Part shown: piece by piece, positions 5,327 through 5,365 of the stretch | How the letters are laid out: each line of letters begins with the position of its first letter | How positions within the stretch are numbered: position 1 is the first letter of the stretch | Origin: Chloroflexota bacterium | GTDB lineage: Bacteria > Chloroflexota > Limnocylindria > Limnocylindrales > Limnocylindraceae | Direction of reading: 5' to 3' | Assembly: GCA_003476885.1 (NCBI GenBank) | Contig: DMUR01000022.1 | Span: 230 to 5,594, forward strand | DNA length: 5,365 nucleotides | The notes under the pieces: model-generated | What the model was told of the DNA's origin: nothing | The model's input: the letters and a program-made list of their open reading frames with translations, nothing else | The model's database searches: none | Program-made: the position numbers and the translations under genes

Positions 5327-5365
5327 TTAGTTTGACTCGTCCTCAGCGCGTTCAAGCTCTACAAC
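5327..5365 (-). CDS. C-terminal end of an unidentified minus-strand gene (partial)
   Basis: On the minus strand the window edge reads VVELERAEDESN followed by TAA (at 5329-5327), ending 17 bases before the nucleosidase ATG. The acidic tail and its GAG, GAA and GAC codons look like a normal protein end in this genome, and the close spacing fits a same-strand neighbour. Twelve codons are too few to name the product or to exclude chance. Confidence 0.4.
   Translation of the reverse strand, partial: VVELERAEDESN

Noticed and set aside
1..5365. A hidden defence system, CRISPR array, mobile element or biosynthetic cluster.
   Set aside because: No direct-repeat array, transposase, toxin-antitoxin pair or cluster signature is present. 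The identified genes are housekeeping or repair functions, and the helicase-nuclease fits an AddAB/AdnAB-type repair enzyme without further assumptions.

Overview
The window is a densely packed stretch of chromosome from a high-GC bacterium that makes peptidoglycan (it has a glutamate racemase). Gene content, frequent close overlaps and two apparently leaderless promoters suit Actinomycetota or a Chloroflexota lineage, but nothing here fixes the phylum. I see no rRNA, tRNA, insertion sequence, CRISPR array, phage gene or sign of recent transfer.

Layout. The left edge (1-1350, +) is the 3' part of a UvrD-type helicase fused to a PD-(D/E)XK nuclease with an Fe-S cluster, an AddAB/AdnAB-like repair enzyme. 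It is joined by an ATGA overlap to a small four-helix membrane protein of unknown function (1347-1811, +). A 79-base gap holds a 7-bp inverted repeat around a possible -10 box. Next come an agmatinase-type ureohydrolase (1891-2955, +), a class I SAM-dependent methyltransferase (about 2952-3695, +) and glutamate racemase murI (3688-4572, +). MurI meets a convergent MTA/SAH nucleosidase (4569-5309, -), and the two stop codons share one CTAG. At the right edge (5327-5365, -) lies what looks like the last 12 codons of another minus-strand gene.

How the genes relate. The plus-strand genes form a chain (helicase-nuclease, membrane protein, then ureohydrolase, methyltransferase, racemase), but their functions are mixed: DNA repair, a guanidino-group hydrolase, an unknown methylation and cell-wall D-glutamate supply. 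The nucleosidase clears SAH, the by-product of any SAM-dependent methylation, and MTA, the by-product of polyamine synthesis. It therefore links loosely to both the methyltransferase and the ureohydrolase, although it is on the other strand.

I did not find a clear new multi-gene system. The points most worth a look are: the methyltransferase has no ATG, GTG or TTG start and appears to begin at a CTG overlapping the upstream stop; murI and the nucleosidase share a TAnnnT-N6-ATG leaderless layout; and the octamer GCGATCGC occurs five times.
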